Part shown: in pieces, positions 45,229 through 54,402 of the stretch
Layout of the letters: every line of letters starts with the position of its first letter
Numbering within the stretch: position 1 is the stretch's first letter
Assembly (NCBI RefSeq): GCF_000463115.2
Contig: NZ_AWFX01000042.1
Location: forward strand, 1-64,000
Length of the DNA stretch: 64,000 bases
Source: Franconibacter helveticus LMG 23732
GTDB lineage: Bacteria; Pseudomonadota; Gammaproteobacteria; Enterobacterales; Enterobacteriaceae
Direction: 5' to 3'
Notes under the pieces: model-generated
The model's input: the letters and a program-made list of their open reading frames with translations, nothing else
Told to the model about the DNA's origin: nothing
Database searches by the model: none
Program-made: the position numbers and the translations under genes

Positions 45229-45619
45229 CCACCTGACGCTCGCCGTGCGCGAGCTGGACAGAAGCGTCGCCTTTTATGTCGACCTGCTGGGAATGAAGCT
45301 GCACGCCCGCTGGGATAACGGCGCATACCTGACCTGCGGTTCGCTCTGGCTGTGCCTCTCGTTTGACGAGGCTGCGGGCGCCCGGCCAGGCGACTATACC
45401 CATTACGCTTTTACGGTGAGCGAAACGGATTTTCCGTCGCTGGCGCAAGCGTTAACTCGCGCCGGCGTTCAGGTATGGAAAAACAACCGCAGCGAAGGCG
45501 AGTCGTTCTATTTTCTCGATCCGGACAACCACCAGCTGGAGCTGCATGTCGGATCGCTCGCTTCACGCCTTGCCGCCTGCCGGGAAAAACCTTACTCCGG
45601 CATGCGGTTTTACGCGTAA
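45212..45619 (+). CDS. fosA: FosA fosfomycin glutathione transferase
   Basis: The ATG at 45212 with GGAGG upstream gives 135 residues. This glyoxalase-fold metalloenzyme has all known functional residues in canonical positions: Mn ligands His7, His64 and Glu110, catalytic Thr9, K-loop residues Lys90, Ser94, Ser98 and Tyr100, and Arg119. It adds glutathione to fosfomycin and opens the epoxide. It should therefore confer intrinsic fosfomycin resistance when expressed. Confidence 0.94.
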   Translation: MLSGLNHLTLAVRELDRSVAFYVDLLGMKLHARWDNGAYLTCGSLWLCLSFDEAAGARPGDYTHYAFTVSETDFPSLAQALTRAGVQVWKNNRSEGESFYFLDPDNHQLELHVGSLASRLAACREKPYSGMRFYA

Positions 45620-45626
45620 AGCCCGC

Positions 45627-46946
45627 TCACAGCGGGCTGGTTTCACCGTTGAGCGGCGTTTTACGCCCGATGCGGCTGGCGAAGAAAATAGCAACCAGCG
45701 AAATAATCACCGTAACCCCCAGATACCAGGCCACCGGTCGCCAGTCTCCCCCGGAATGCGCCAGCAGGCCGGTGGCGATAAGCGGGGCGGTGCCGCCCGC
45801 CAGCGCTGCGCCAAGCTGGTAGCCAAGCGTGATGCCGGTATAGCGCACGCGCGCTTCAAAAATTTCTGAACAGAGCGTACCGAGCACGGCGGTAACCGGC
45901 GCCCACAGCACGCCGAAGGCGATAACCGTCGCCAGCACAATGCCCCAGGTCGTTCCCGTATCCAGCAGCCAGAACCACGGCACGATAAATAACCCCAGCA
46001 GCACAACGCTACAGGCGTACATGCGCTGGCGCCCCACTTTGTCTGAGAGCAGGCCCATCAGCGGGATCATTAGCGTCGCCACCAGCGCCCCGAGCGTCAC
46101 CGCTTCCAGCGCCTGGGATTTCTGATACGCAAGCGTTGTGGTGGCGTAGCTCACCACAAACGTGGAGAAGATATAGAACGGCGCGGTTTCCACCACCTTC
46201 AGCCCGGCGGCTATCAACACTTCACGCCAGTGATGCTTCACCGTAATACTGAGCGGCGTTTTGCTGATCTGCCCGGCGCGCTTCACCGCTTTGAAATCGG
46301 GTGTTTCATCAATGTCTTTGCGGATCCACAGGCCAAGTAACACCAGTACGGCGCTTAGCAGGAAAGGAATGCGCCAGCCCCAGGAGAGAAAAGCCTCTTC
46401 GCTGAACAGCGTCATCAGCGAGACGATAAAGGTCGCCATCAGCATGCCGATGGTAACGCCCGCCTGCGGGATGCTGCCGAAAAACCCCTTGCGGTTAGGC
46501 GGGGCATATTCATAAGCAAGCAGCAACGCGCCGCCCCATTCGCCGCCAATCCCCATGCCCTGGATAATACGCATCAGAATGAGCAGCACCGGCGCCCAGA
46601 TGCCGATGGTGTCATAAGTCGGCAGCAGGCCGATCATCACCGTGGCGCCGCCCATAAGCGAAAGGGTTAATACCAGCGTTTTTTTGCGGCCAATTCTGTC
46701 GCCGATATGCGCGAAAATAACGCCGCCGATGGGCCGGATGAAAAAAGTCAGCGAAAAGGAAAGATAAGAGAGAATAAGCCCGATAACCGGGTCCACCATG
46801 GGAAAAAACACTTTGTTGAACACCAGCGCGGCGGCGGTGCCATACAGAAAATAGTCAAACCACTCAATGGCGCTGCCGGTAAGGCTTGCCACCAGCACCT
46901 TTTTGTTTTCCCGCAGGATCGCGGCGCTGCTCTTTAGCGTTGTCAT
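45627..46946 (-). CDS. MFS metabolite:proton symporter (MHS family, ShiA/YdfJ-like)
   Basis: The protein has 439 residues and 12 predicted membrane segments. MHS-family signatures are GSAIEWFDYFLYGTAAALVF near residues 24–43, GDRIGRKKTL near 82 and EWGGALLLAYEYAP near 137. Members take up shikimate, alpha-ketoglutarate, proline/betaine or citrate with protons; the substrate here is not known. It ends convergently with fosA, 7 bases apart. Confidence 0.88.
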   Translation of the reverse strand: MTTLKSSAAILRENKKVLVASLTGSAIEWFDYFLYGTAAALVFNKVFFPMVDPVIGLILSYLSFSLTFFIRPIGGVIFAHIGDRIGRKKTLVLTLSLMGGATVMIGLLPTYDTIGIWAPVLLILMRIIQGMGIGGEWGGALLLAYEYAPPNRKGFFGSIPQAGVTIGMLMATFIVSLMTLFSEEAFLSWGWRIPFLLSAVLVLLGLWIRKDIDETPDFKAVKRAGQISKTPLSITVKHHWREVLIAAGLKVVETAPFYIFSTFVVSYATTTLAYQKSQALEAVTLGALVATLMIPLMGLLSDKVGRQRMYACSVVLLGLFIVPWFWLLDTGTTWGIVLATVIAFGVLWAPVTAVLGTLCSEIFEARVRYTGITLGYQLGAALAGGTAPLIATGLLAHSGGDWRPVAWYLGVTVIISLVAIFFASRIGRKTPLNGETSPL

Positions 46947-47409
46947 AACAGGTAAGTCCTCGCAAGTGTAAGAAGGCGAGGTGTCACCTGGCGCGCTACA
47001 GGTGCAACCCCAAACGGCGAAAAGTTGTTAATTTGTTAATTAAATACGGGAGAGGTGTAACTTTTGGCAAGCGGGAAAGGCGTTTTTAACAGCAAAAAAT
47101 GACTATTTATGCAGCAAAATCTGCTTTGCAGTGCGTAATAAATAAGAGAGTGTGCGGAACAATGCGCCGTTGCCAGAATCGGGCGCAGGTGCAACCCGGC
47201 CGTTTTCAGACAATTAACGTTATTTTTCGATAAGGCGAAATTCGGCGTTTTTATTTTGCCAGCGCGGTTAAAGGGCGCAGGGCATGGGTGCGTGCGGACT
47301 TTGCGGTTTCGGATGCGGATAGTCACACAAAGCAGCCTTTGGCAGCGCTTCGCCGGGCTGGTAAACTTCCCGGCCATTCAAACTCTTAAAGAACAAGCGA
47401 AACACAGGG
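46947..47409. other. Intergenic region upstream of the MFS symporter and of a small membrane protein
   Basis: No gene was found in this 463-base stretch. The left third is AT-rich with a GTTAATTTGTTAATTAA direct repeat and should hold the MFS promoter. The block CAGGTGCAACCC followed by a CCGTTT/AACGG element occurs twice (about 46998 and 47186), suggesting a duplicated regulatory segment. Confidence 0.4.
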
Positions 47410-47724
47410 ATGCAAACAATAAAAGATCTGGCGACGGGCAGGCTGGGCCTGGCGCAGACATTCTGGGGATACGGCGTTTGCGGTAATTTCATTCTGGGGA
47501 TGATCGCCACCTCGGCGCTCAGCAACCAGTTCGCAACCTGTTTCATTATTGCGCTTATCGTAAAGTTTATTCTCTTTGTGCTGGTGCTGTCTGGCATCAC
47601 GCTGATGATGAGAAACGGCAAAATTACGCTCTGGCGCGTGCTGGCTTTCGCCGTCATTCTTTTACAGGTCATCTTTGGGCTGGCGATGGCGGTTATTGCA
47701 TGGCAAACGCTCTTTTCTTTTTGA
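47410..47724 (+). CDS. Small inner membrane protein of unknown function
   Basis: The 104-residue protein has three hydrophobic segments (about residues 18–35, 44–66 and 77–100). A short amphipathic N-terminus (MQTIKDLATGRLGLAQTFWG) precedes the first. Two short basic loops suggest a cytoplasmic N-terminus. No enzymatic motif is present. It lies 108 bases before ydcF on the same strand. I do not recognise the family. Confidence 0.65.
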   Translation: MQTIKDLATGRLGLAQTFWGYGVCGNFILGMIATSALSNQFATCFIIALIVKFILFVLVLSGITLMMRNGKITLWRVLAFAVILLQVIFGLAMAVIAWQTLFSF

Positions 47725-47832
47725 CGGCGAAAGACGGCAGGGCTGCACTGTCGCGGCTTTAAGGTTGCTCCGATAGGGCGAGGGGTAAAACCCCGGTAAT
47801 CTGGCTGTTGGTTCGCAATCAAGGAGGCCCCT

Positions 47833-48636
47833 ATGGAGCTGATGCCAATGCCAAAATTATCTGAAAGCACGCTTAACGCGGTTAACACGCTGGGCCAGTG
47901 GCTGGCGCAAACCGACATGGCTTCGCCCGATGAGGCGCGCCAGGCGCAGCTGATTGTGCTGGCAGGCAATGCGGCGCTTCCAACGCTGGAAACCGCGGCT
48001 GAACTGTCAAACGCCTGCTCGCTGCCCTTGCTGATAACCGGCGGGATAGGCCACTCCACCACCTTTCTTTATGCCGCTGTCGCGCGCCATCCCCGTTACA
48101 ACGGGTTGCGGACAACCGGGCTGAGCGAGGCGGATCTGCTGGCGACTATCGCCAGAGAGCGTCTGAAGGTGCCTGAAGAACGCCTGATTATCGAGCGCCA
48201 GTCGACTAACAGCGGCGAGAACGCCAGCTTTACCCGCAAGCTGATGGAAGAAAAAGGGCTTAAGCCGCAACGCGCGGTGCTGATCCAGGACCCGACCATG
48301 CAGCGGCGCACAGCGGCCACGTTCGCCCAGGTATGGCGCGATGCGCCCTTTCAGCCGCAATGGCTGAGCTATCCGGGCTTTACTGCGCAGGTCATCAACG
48401 GCAGCCGCAACCTGAAATTCGCCCAGCCCCGGGACGGGCTGTGGGAAGTGGCGCGCTACCTTTCGCTGGTGCTTGGCGAAATGCCGCGCCTTAACGATGA
48501 TGAACACGGCTACGGTCCGCGCGGGCAGGGGTTCATCGGCCATATCGATATCCCGGATGAGGTTCGTGAAGCCTGGCGACAGGCGCAAAACGATCCAGCC
48601 CTCATGATGCCGCTGCGAAGCCGCTCTCTTATTTAA
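47833..48636 (+). CDS. ydcF: YdcF, DUF218 family protein
   Basis: The protein has 267 residues (E. coli 266). Matching blocks are the LITGGIGHSTTFLY glycine loop near residue 72, ERQSTNSGENA near 121 and QDPTMQRRTAATF near 152. E. coli YdcF binds S-adenosylmethionine, but its reaction is unknown. A strong AAGGAGG precedes the ATG. Confidence 0.92.
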   Translation: MELMPMPKLSESTLNAVNTLGQWLAQTDMASPDEARQAQLIVLAGNAALPTLETAAELSNACSLPLLITGGIGHSTTFLYAAVARHPRYNGLRTTGLSEADLLATIARERLKVPEERLIIERQSTNSGENASFTRKLMEEKGLKPQRAVLIQDPTMQRRTAATFAQVWRDAPFQPQWLSYPGFTAQVINGSRNLKFAQPRDGLWEVARYLSLVLGEMPRLNDDEHGYGPRGQGFIGHIDIPDEVREAWRQAQNDPALMMPLRSRSLI

Positions 48637-48647
48637 GCTCTCGCCTG

Positions 48648-48679
48648 CCGTTTACGGTGCGCTGCCGTAAACGGTTTTT
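48648..48679 (+). terminator. Terminator downstream of ydcF
   Basis: A 10-base perfect stem CCGTTTACGG/CCGTAAACGG with a 7-base loop and T5. Confidence 0.85.
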
Positions 48680-48836
48680 CACTCTGACTCTTCATTTTTT
48701 CTGCAACAGCGTTTCTTTTTTTAGATTTCCTTCACACATTCCTCTTTTTCACCGCGCCGGGTGAGGCAATGCCGGGTAATTTTTAACAAGCTTTTTACTT
48801 CAAACACACATCAATATCATATTCAAGGAGTAAGGC

Positions 48837-50276
48837 ATGACGGCACCTGTACAACATCCGATGTATATCGATGGTCAATTCGTCCACTGGCAGGGCGATA
48901 ACTGGCTTGAGGTTATCAATCCCGCCACGGAAGAGGTTATCTCGCGTATCCCGGACGGCAGCGCTGAGGATGCGCGCAAGGCCATCGAGGCGGCTGAAAG
49001 GGCGCAGGCGTCGTGGGAGGCGTTGCCTGCTATTGAACGCGCAGGCTGGCTGCGGAAAATCGCCGCGGGGATCCGCGAGCGGGCGGCGGAAATCAGCGCG
49101 ATGATTGTTGCTGAAGGCGGTAAAACGCAGCAGCTGGCGGACGTTGAAGTGGCCTTTACTGCCGATTACATGGAGTACATGGCGGAGTGGGCGCGCCGTT
49201 ATGAAGGTGAAATTATTCAAAGCGATCGTCCCGGCGAAAATATTCTGGTATTCAAACGCGCGCTGGGCGTGACGACCGGCATTCTGCCCTGGAACTTCCC
49301 GTTTTTCCTGATTGCCCGCAAGCTTGCGCCTGCGCTGATCACCGGCAACACCATTGTTATCAAACCCAGCGAATTCACGCCGAATAACGCTATTGCGTTC
49401 GCAGAAATCGTTCATGACGTTGGGCTGCCGAAAGGGGTATTCAACCTGGTGCTGGGGCGCGGTGAAACGGTCGGGCAGGAACTGGCGGGCAACCCGAAAG
49501 TGGCGATGGTCAGCATGACCGGAAGCGTCGCGGCGGGCGAGAAGATCATGGCGGCGGCGGCGAAAAACATCACTAAAGTGTGCCTTGAGCTTGGCGGTAA
49601 AGCGCCGGCGATTGTCATGGACGATGCGGATCTTGAGCTTGCGGTTAAAGCGATTGTCGATTCACGGGTTATTAATACCGGGCAGGTCTGTAACTGCGCC
49701 GAGCGCGTCTATGTGCAAAAAGGCATTTATGACCGCTTTGTCAGCAAACTGGGCGAAACCATGAAAGCGGTGGAATTTGGCGACCCGGCGCAGCGTAACG
49801 ACGTGGCGATGGGGCCGCTGATTAACGCTGCGGCGCTGGAGCGCGTAGAGCAAAAGGTGGCGAAAGCGGTGAGCGAAGGGGCGAAAGTGGTCTTCGGCGG
49901 CAAGGCGGCAGAGGGCAAAGGCTATTTCTACCCGCCGACGCTGCTGGTGGACGTCAACCAGCAGATGTCCATCATGCATGAGGAGACGTTCGGACCGGTG
50001 CTGCCGGTGGTGGCTTTCGATACCCTCGACGAGGCGCTGAAAATGGCCAATGACAGCGACTACGGCCTGACCTCCTCCATCTATACCAGCAATCTCAACA
50101 CCGCAATGAAAGCCATCAAAGGGCTGAAGTTTGGCGAAACCTACGTTAACCGTGAAAACTTCGAAGCGATGCAAGGCTTTCACGCGGGCTGGCGCAAATC
50201 GGGCATCGGCGGCGCGGACGGCAAGCACGGGCTGCATGAATACCTGCAAACCCAGGTGGTTTATCTGCAATCATAA
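48837..50276 (+). CDS. aldA: Lactaldehyde/glycolaldehyde dehydrogenase AldA
   Basis: The protein has 479 residues, the E. coli length. Catalytic Cys285 is in NTGQVCNCAERV and the general base glutamate in LELGGKAP near residue 251. WNFPFF near 152 and the SMTGSVAAGEKI cofactor loop near 226 are intact. It oxidises L-lactaldehyde to lactate, and glycolaldehyde to glycolate, with NAD in fucose, rhamnose and related pathways. It also oxidises methylglyoxal. Confidence 0.96.
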   Translation: MTAPVQHPMYIDGQFVHWQGDNWLEVINPATEEVISRIPDGSAEDARKAIEAAERAQASWEALPAIERAGWLRKIAAGIRERAAEISAMIVAEGGKTQQLADVEVAFTADYMEYMAEWARRYEGEIIQSDRPGENILVFKRALGVTTGILPWNFPFFLIARKLAPALITGNTIVIKPSEFTPNNAIAFAEIVHDVGLPKGVFNLVLGRGETVGQELAGNPKVAMVSMTGSVAAGEKIMAAAAKNITKVCLELGGKAPAIVMDDADLELAVKAIVDSRVINTGQVCNCAERVYVQKGIYDRFVSKLGETMKAVEFGDPAQRNDVAMGPLINAAALERVEQKVAKAVSEGAKVVFGGKAAEGKGYFYPPTLLVDVNQQMSIMHEETFGPVLPVVAFDTLDEALKMANDSDYGLTSSIYTSNLNTAMKAIKGLKFGETYVNRENFEAMQGFHAGWRKSGIGGADGKHGLHEYLQTQVVYLQS

Positions 50277-50280
50277 AAAC

Positions 50281-50304
50281 AGGGGGCACGCCCCCCTATT
50301 TTTT
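50281..50304. terminator. Bidirectional terminator between aldA and the esterase gene
   Basis: The stem AGGGGG/CCCCCT has a 4-base loop, with an A-run to the left and a T-run to the right. Confidence 0.75.
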
Positions 50305-51216
50305 CTCAAGCGTGCGGGTAATCCAGCGCATTAAAAGCGCAGGCCAGGCGCGGGCGGGCAGCGCTTCGGCGTCGCGAATGCCAAAGCCGTGCCCGCCTTC
50401 TTCAAAAAGATGCAGCTCGGCGGGTACGCCTTTGTCCCGCAGCGCGGCATACATCATCAGGCTGTTCTCCACTTTCACGGCAGGGTCGTCAGCGGCGTGA
50501 AATAAAAACGCGGGCGGCGTAGCGGCGGTGACCGCCTGTTCAGCGGAATAGCGTTTTTCTTGCGCGTCGTCGGGCGCGTCGCCCAACAGTTGCTGACGTG
50601 AACCGCTATGCGCTGCGGCCCCGGTCATGGTGATAACCGGATAGGCGAGCGCCATAAACGCCGGGCGGGCGCTCAGTTCATCCGCTTCGTCCAGCGGCGC
50701 GTAAACGGCCTCGGCGTAGCGCGTGGCGAGGCTTGCCGCTACGTGGCCGCCTGCGGAAAAACCGAGTATGCCGATATGGTCCGCATTCAGGTTATATTCC
50801 GCCGCCCGATGGCGTATCAGCCTTAATGCGCGCTGCGCATCCGCCAGCGGCGCGTCTGGCCCTTCGGCGTGCTGGTCGCCGGGCAGGCGGTAGGTCATCA
50901 CGAACAGGGTATAGCCCGCGTCGGTAAACGCAGGCGCCAGCGCGCTGCCTTCTTTATCCAGCACCACGCGCTGGTAAGAGCCGCCCGGAGTAACCAGCAG
51001 CCCAACGCCGTTGGGCGACGCGGGCTGGTAAACGGTGATTTGCGGGGCGCGCACGCCCGTTACCGCGCGGTCAAGCAGCGTCGCGCCAGTGTGGCGCTCT
51101 TCAAGCGTGAAGCGGGCGCGGCTTTGCTGTGCGCCGGGGGCGTCGCCGCCAGGCCAGACGGAAAAGGTTTCGGCGCGGGCGACAGCCTGCGCCATGCGTT
51201 CAGCGAGTTCAGTCAT
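50296..51216 (-). CDS. Alpha/beta hydrolase, acetyl esterase / BD-FAE type
   Basis: The protein has 306 residues and no signal peptide, so it is cytoplasmic. The nucleophile serine is in GFSAGGH near residue 152, the acid in HAADDPAV near 242, and the histidine in EEGGHGFG near 274. The oxyanion motif reads TPGGSYQ instead of the usual HGGG. Family members remove acetyl groups from sugars or xylan fragments, or act on other small esters. It is not the S-formylglutathione hydrolase FrmB type. Confidence 0.85.
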   Translation of the reverse strand: MTELAERMAQAVARAETFSVWPGGDAPGAQQSRARFTLEERHTGATLLDRAVTGVRAPQITVYQPASPNGVGLLVTPGGSYQRVVLDKEGSALAPAFTDAGYTLFVMTYRLPGDQHAEGPDAPLADAQRALRLIRHRAAEYNLNADHIGILGFSAGGHVAASLATRYAEAVYAPLDEADELSARPAFMALAYPVITMTGAAAHSGSRQQLLGDAPDDAQEKRYSAEQAVTAATPPAFLFHAADDPAVKVENSLMMYAALRDKGVPAELHLFEEGGHGFGIRDAEALPARAWPALLMRWITRTLEKK

Positions 51217-51287
51217 AAGGGTTTACCGTTACGATGGCGAGCTATAAAGATAACGCAGAGGGGCCGTAAGGGAAGAACGCAGAGGGC

Positions 51288-51318
51288 AAAAAGCAGAGAG
51301 CCCGCGTAAAACGGGCTC
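51288..51318 (-). terminator. Terminator of the PsiF-family gene
   Basis: On the minus strand the stem GAGCCCG/CGGGCTC is followed by a run ending CTTTTT. Confidence 0.65.
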
Positions 51319-51327
51319 CCGGGCGTA

Positions 51328-51783
51328 TCAACTGGCGGCCTTCAGACAGTTGCTCATGAATTTTTTACGGTCGTCGCCGGTCAGCGACTGGGTGACGGCC
51401 TGGGTATTACAGTCTTTCATTTTTTGCTGCTGCGGGGTGACGTTGTTCTCCTGCGGCGCAGGCGCGGCGGAAACGTTTTTCAGGCAGCCGCTCATGAATT
51501 TTTTACGCTCATCGCCAGTGAGAGACTGGTTCGTCGCCTGGAAATTGCAGTCTTTCATTTTCTGCTGCTGCGGCGTCAGGCTCTTATCCGGCGCTTCGTC
51601 GGTGTTTTTCAGGCACTTGCTCATAAACGTTTTGCGTTCATCGCCTTTCAGCGACTGGCTGGTTGCCTGCTGATTACAGCTGGTCATCCGCTCCTGCTGC
51701 GCCGTGGCGGTTTTTTCCGCCGCCTGCAACGTGGCGGCGCAAAGCAGGGTCGCTAAAAAGGCGGTGGTTCTGGTGAAGTTCAT
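51328..51783 (-). CDS. psiF: PsiF-family periplasmic protein with three repeats
   Basis: The ATG at 51783 (7 bases from AAGGA) gives 151 residues; a second ATG directly before it is possible. The signal peptide is cleaved after LQA near residue 21. Three copies of an about 40-residue unit follow, each of the form QQxMxxCNxQAxxQSLxGDxRKxFMSxCLK, with two cysteines apiece. E. coli PsiF, induced by phosphate starvation, has 106 residues and two units. The extra unit and a Pro/Ala linker make this form longer. Function is unknown. In E. coli psiF lies near phoA, not here. Confidence 0.82.
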   Translation of the reverse strand: MNFTRTTAFLATLLCAATLQAAEKTATAQQERMTSCNQQATSQSLKGDERKTFMSKCLKNTDEAPDKSLTPQQQKMKDCNFQATNQSLTGDERKKFMSGCLKNVSAAPAPQENNVTPQQQKMKDCNTQAVTQSLTGDDRKKFMSNCLKAAS

Positions 51784-52012
51784 CATCTCATCCTTATTAT
51801 GTTGAGGGGTACAAGGTCGCGACGGGAAAAAACTATTTACTGATTTCTGCACGCTTTTTCCGGCCTCTTTTAGAAGTGTACTCCCTGGCGGGAAAAGCGC
51901 GCTTTTGTCCCTGACCCCGTTTAATTACAGGAGATTGAACAACAAATCAGATGAATTTCCTATGCAGGCTCGCTATCTTGAGCCTTTTATCGCCTCGTTT
52001 CAGGATTGCCTT

Positions 52013-52546
52013 ATGCGCAGTAAATTTACGTCGTTGCAAATCACGCTTCACTGGCTGGTCTTTTTGCTGGTGATTGTCACCTGGGGCGCCATTGAACTGC
52101 GCGGGCTGGTGCCGCGAAGCGTTGGTCGACTGTTCATTTATACCCATTTTAGTTGCGGCATCGCCATTCTGCTGCTGATGGTCAGCCGCCTGCTGGTCAG
52201 GGTGAGATACCCGGCGCCGCCCATCGAGCCGAAGCCAAAGCCGCTCTATACGGGCCTTTCCCATCTCGTTCACCTGGTTATCTACCTGATGTTTATCACG
52301 CTCCCGCTGCTGGGCGTGGCGGCAAAATATTATGGCGGACGGGAGTGGTTCGCTTTTGGCATCAGCATGCCAGTGGCGGCAGAAGGCGATGAAGATGTTG
52401 AGATGCAGCTGCGCGCTATCCACGCTTTTATTGCCAATGCCAGCTATTTCGTTATTGCGCTGCATGCCGGCGCTGCGCTGGTTCATCACTATTTATGGAA
52501 AGACAACACTTTGCTGCGCATGCTGCCCGGCAGGCAAAAGCGTTAA
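52013..52546 (+). CDS. cybB: Cytochrome b561 CybB
   Basis: The ATG at 52013 gives 177 residues (E. coli 176). Four membrane segments carry the conserved histidines: LHWLVFLLV (His13), YTHFSCGIA near 45, HLVHLVIY near 84 and ALHAGAALVHHYLWKDNTLL near 148–167. This inner membrane di-heme protein oxidises quinol and can pass electrons to superoxide. The frame is open upstream but shows no similarity there. Confidence 0.93.
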   Translation: MRSKFTSLQITLHWLVFLLVIVTWGAIELRGLVPRSVGRLFIYTHFSCGIAILLLMVSRLLVRVRYPAPPIEPKPKPLYTGLSHLVHLVIYLMFITLPLLGVAAKYYGGREWFAFGISMPVAAEGDEDVEMQLRAIHAFIANASYFVIALHAGAALVHHYLWKDNTLLRMLPGRQKR

Positions 52547-52678
52547 AATGCGAGCATTGTCGCTTTTTTATTCATGGAACTTCGCGCGGTTCACATTTTA
52601 TACAATGCATGCTCGTTAAAGCGGCGCCGTTTAGCCTACATATATCTATTATAGAAACACTCACAGCGAGAGGGCTCT

Positions 52679-54004
52679 ATGGCGCAGTCAATTGAACGTT
52701 CGGCGGCAGGGGTAGTAATGCAGGAAGAGGCGCAGCAGGCGCGCAGATTGCGGAAGGTTTTGCTGGCGACCGGCGTCGGGCATTTTGTCGAATGGTTTGA
52801 TTTCGGTCTGTATGGCACGCTTGCGGCCATCATCGGTATGCAGTTCTTTCAGGCAAGCAGCCCGACAGCGGCGTTGCTCTCTTCCTTTGCGGTTTTTGGC
52901 GCGGGCTTTGTTATGCGCCCGCTGGGCGGGTTATGGTTCGGCTCGCTTGGCGACAGAAAAGGGCGGCAGAAGGTGCTGGCCAATGTGATTTTACTTACCT
53001 CCGGCGCCACCTTCGTGATGGGGCTGCTTCCGACCTGGAATCAGGTTGGCGTGCTGGCGCCCGTGCTGCTGGTGATCACCCGCCTGGTTCAGGGGTTCGC
53101 CGCAGGCGGCGAAACCTCCGGCGCCACAACGTATCTTGCCGAGTTCGCGCCGCAGCGTCAGCGGGGATATTTCACCTGCTGGATAGATAATTTTGGCTTT
53201 ATGGCGTTTGTGGCAGGCTCCGGGCTGGTTTTCCTGCTGACCGCCTCGCTTGGCGAGACAGCCATGAATGCATGGGGCTGGCGTATTCCCTTTTTAATTG
53301 CCGGGCCGCTTGGCATTGTCGGCCTCTATTTACGAACCCGGCTTGAAGATTCACCGGAGTTCACCGCCGCCGCGCGGGCGGGGAAAACCACTCAGGCGCC
53401 GCTGCGCACAGCGGTAACCTCTGCCTGGCGAGCGCTGCTTTTCTGCGTCGGGTTTGTGGTCATCAAAGCGGTGGGACACTGGACGCTGCAAACCTTTATG
53501 CCGGGTTATCTTTCCACGCAGCTTCATTTCAGCAAACTCGATTCTTACGCCATCACAACCATTGGTCTGTTTGCAATTGCCGTGATGGTGCCTTTTATGG
53601 GTTATCTTTCGGATCGCTTCGGGCGCAAGCCGTTGATGCTGGCAGGCTGCGGAGGATTCATTCTCTTTACCTGGCCGGCGATGATGGTCATGGCGCAGGG
53701 CGACATGCTCTCCGCCGTACTGGCTATGCTGCTGCTCGGCGCGTTTATCGCCGCGTTCGACGGCGCGTGCAGCGCGGCAATGGCCGAGCTTTTTCCCACC
53801 CGCGTGCGCTACGGCGGCATGTCGATAGCCTATAACTTCGCCGTTGCTTTTTTCGGCGGCATCACGCCGTGGTTTTCAGCTTATCTTATTACCGCCACGG
53901 GCAACCCGTTCTCGCCAGCGTGGTACGTAATGGGCGCAGCGCTGATTACCTTTGTTACGGTGATGCGCGCGAAAGAAACCGCGGGGCAGCCGCTGCGGCG
54001 CTGA
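52679..54004 (+). CDS. MFS transporter of the metabolite:H+ symporter (MHS) family
   Basis: The protein has 441 residues and 12 membrane segments. The MHS signatures are GVGHFVEWFDFGLYGTLAAI near residues 32–51, GDRKGRQKVL near 94 and RLVQGFAAGGETSGA near 140. It belongs to the KgtP/ProP/CitA group, and the substrate is probably an organic acid or a small zwitterion. It differs clearly from the MHS transporter at 45.6 kb, so the window has two. A plausible TATA-rich promoter lies 60 bases upstream. Confidence 0.88.
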   Translation: MAQSIERSAAGVVMQEEAQQARRLRKVLLATGVGHFVEWFDFGLYGTLAAIIGMQFFQASSPTAALLSSFAVFGAGFVMRPLGGLWFGSLGDRKGRQKVLANVILLTSGATFVMGLLPTWNQVGVLAPVLLVITRLVQGFAAGGETSGATTYLAEFAPQRQRGYFTCWIDNFGFMAFVAGSGLVFLLTASLGETAMNAWGWRIPFLIAGPLGIVGLYLRTRLEDSPEFTAAARAGKTTQAPLRTAVTSAWRALLFCVGFVVIKAVGHWTLQTFMPGYLSTQLHFSKLDSYAITTIGLFAIAVMVPFMGYLSDRFGRKPLMLAGCGGFILFTWPAMMVMAQGDMLSAVLAMLLLGAFIAAFDGACSAAMAELFPTRVRYGGMSIAYNFAVAFFGGITPWFSAYLITATGNPFSPAWYVMGAALITFVTVMRAKETAGQPLRR

Positions 54005-54042
54005 CGTTTAGCGCCGCAAAACGATGCATCGCCCTCCGCTGG

Positions 54043-54402
54043 CTATTCGCGGAAATAAGGAATATCTGCGGGATAAGTATTTCTCAGGCTCAGCAACTGA
54101 CAGTGTACAAACCGCTCTTCGCGGGCATACCAGAAGCCAAACGAGGCGGTGCTCTGGTCATAAATCAGCCTGTCGAGGTTAGCAAAGGGGAAAACCACTA
54201 AACCTGCTCTCTTTATATAACCGCCCCCGGTTTCAAACTGGCCCTGGCCCCAGGCTTCCTGCGTATGCTCATAGCGGTGCAGTATCACCTCAATGCTTCC
54301 TCTGCCAGGGCAGCCCAGCAGTAGAATGCTGCTGTCGAGAGAAAGCGCTAACGCTAAGCGGGGCAAAACTAAAAGTAACATCACGAGTAAAAACGTTTTC
54401 AT
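54043..54402 (-). CDS. Secreted protein of unknown function, 119 residues
   Basis: A signal peptide of about 19 residues (cleavage after ALA) is followed by a 100-residue mature domain with two cysteines (LLLGCPGRG and FVHCQLL), which could form a disulfide. The mature part is rich in aromatic residues and strands. GGAGC precedes the ATG. It ends 39 bases from the convergent MFS gene. I do not recognise the family. Confidence 0.65.
   Translation of the reverse strand: MKTFLLVMLLLVLPRLALALSLDSSILLLGCPGRGSIEVILHRYEHTQEAWGQGQFETGGGYIKRAGLVVFPFANLDRLIYDQSTASFGFWYAREERFVHCQLLSLRNTYPADIPYFRE

Noticed and set aside
50296..51216. Esterase as the missing frmB
   Set aside because: Its motifs fit the acetyl esterase / BD-FAE type and its oxyanion region differs from S-formylglutathione hydrolases; it is also not linked to frmRA.
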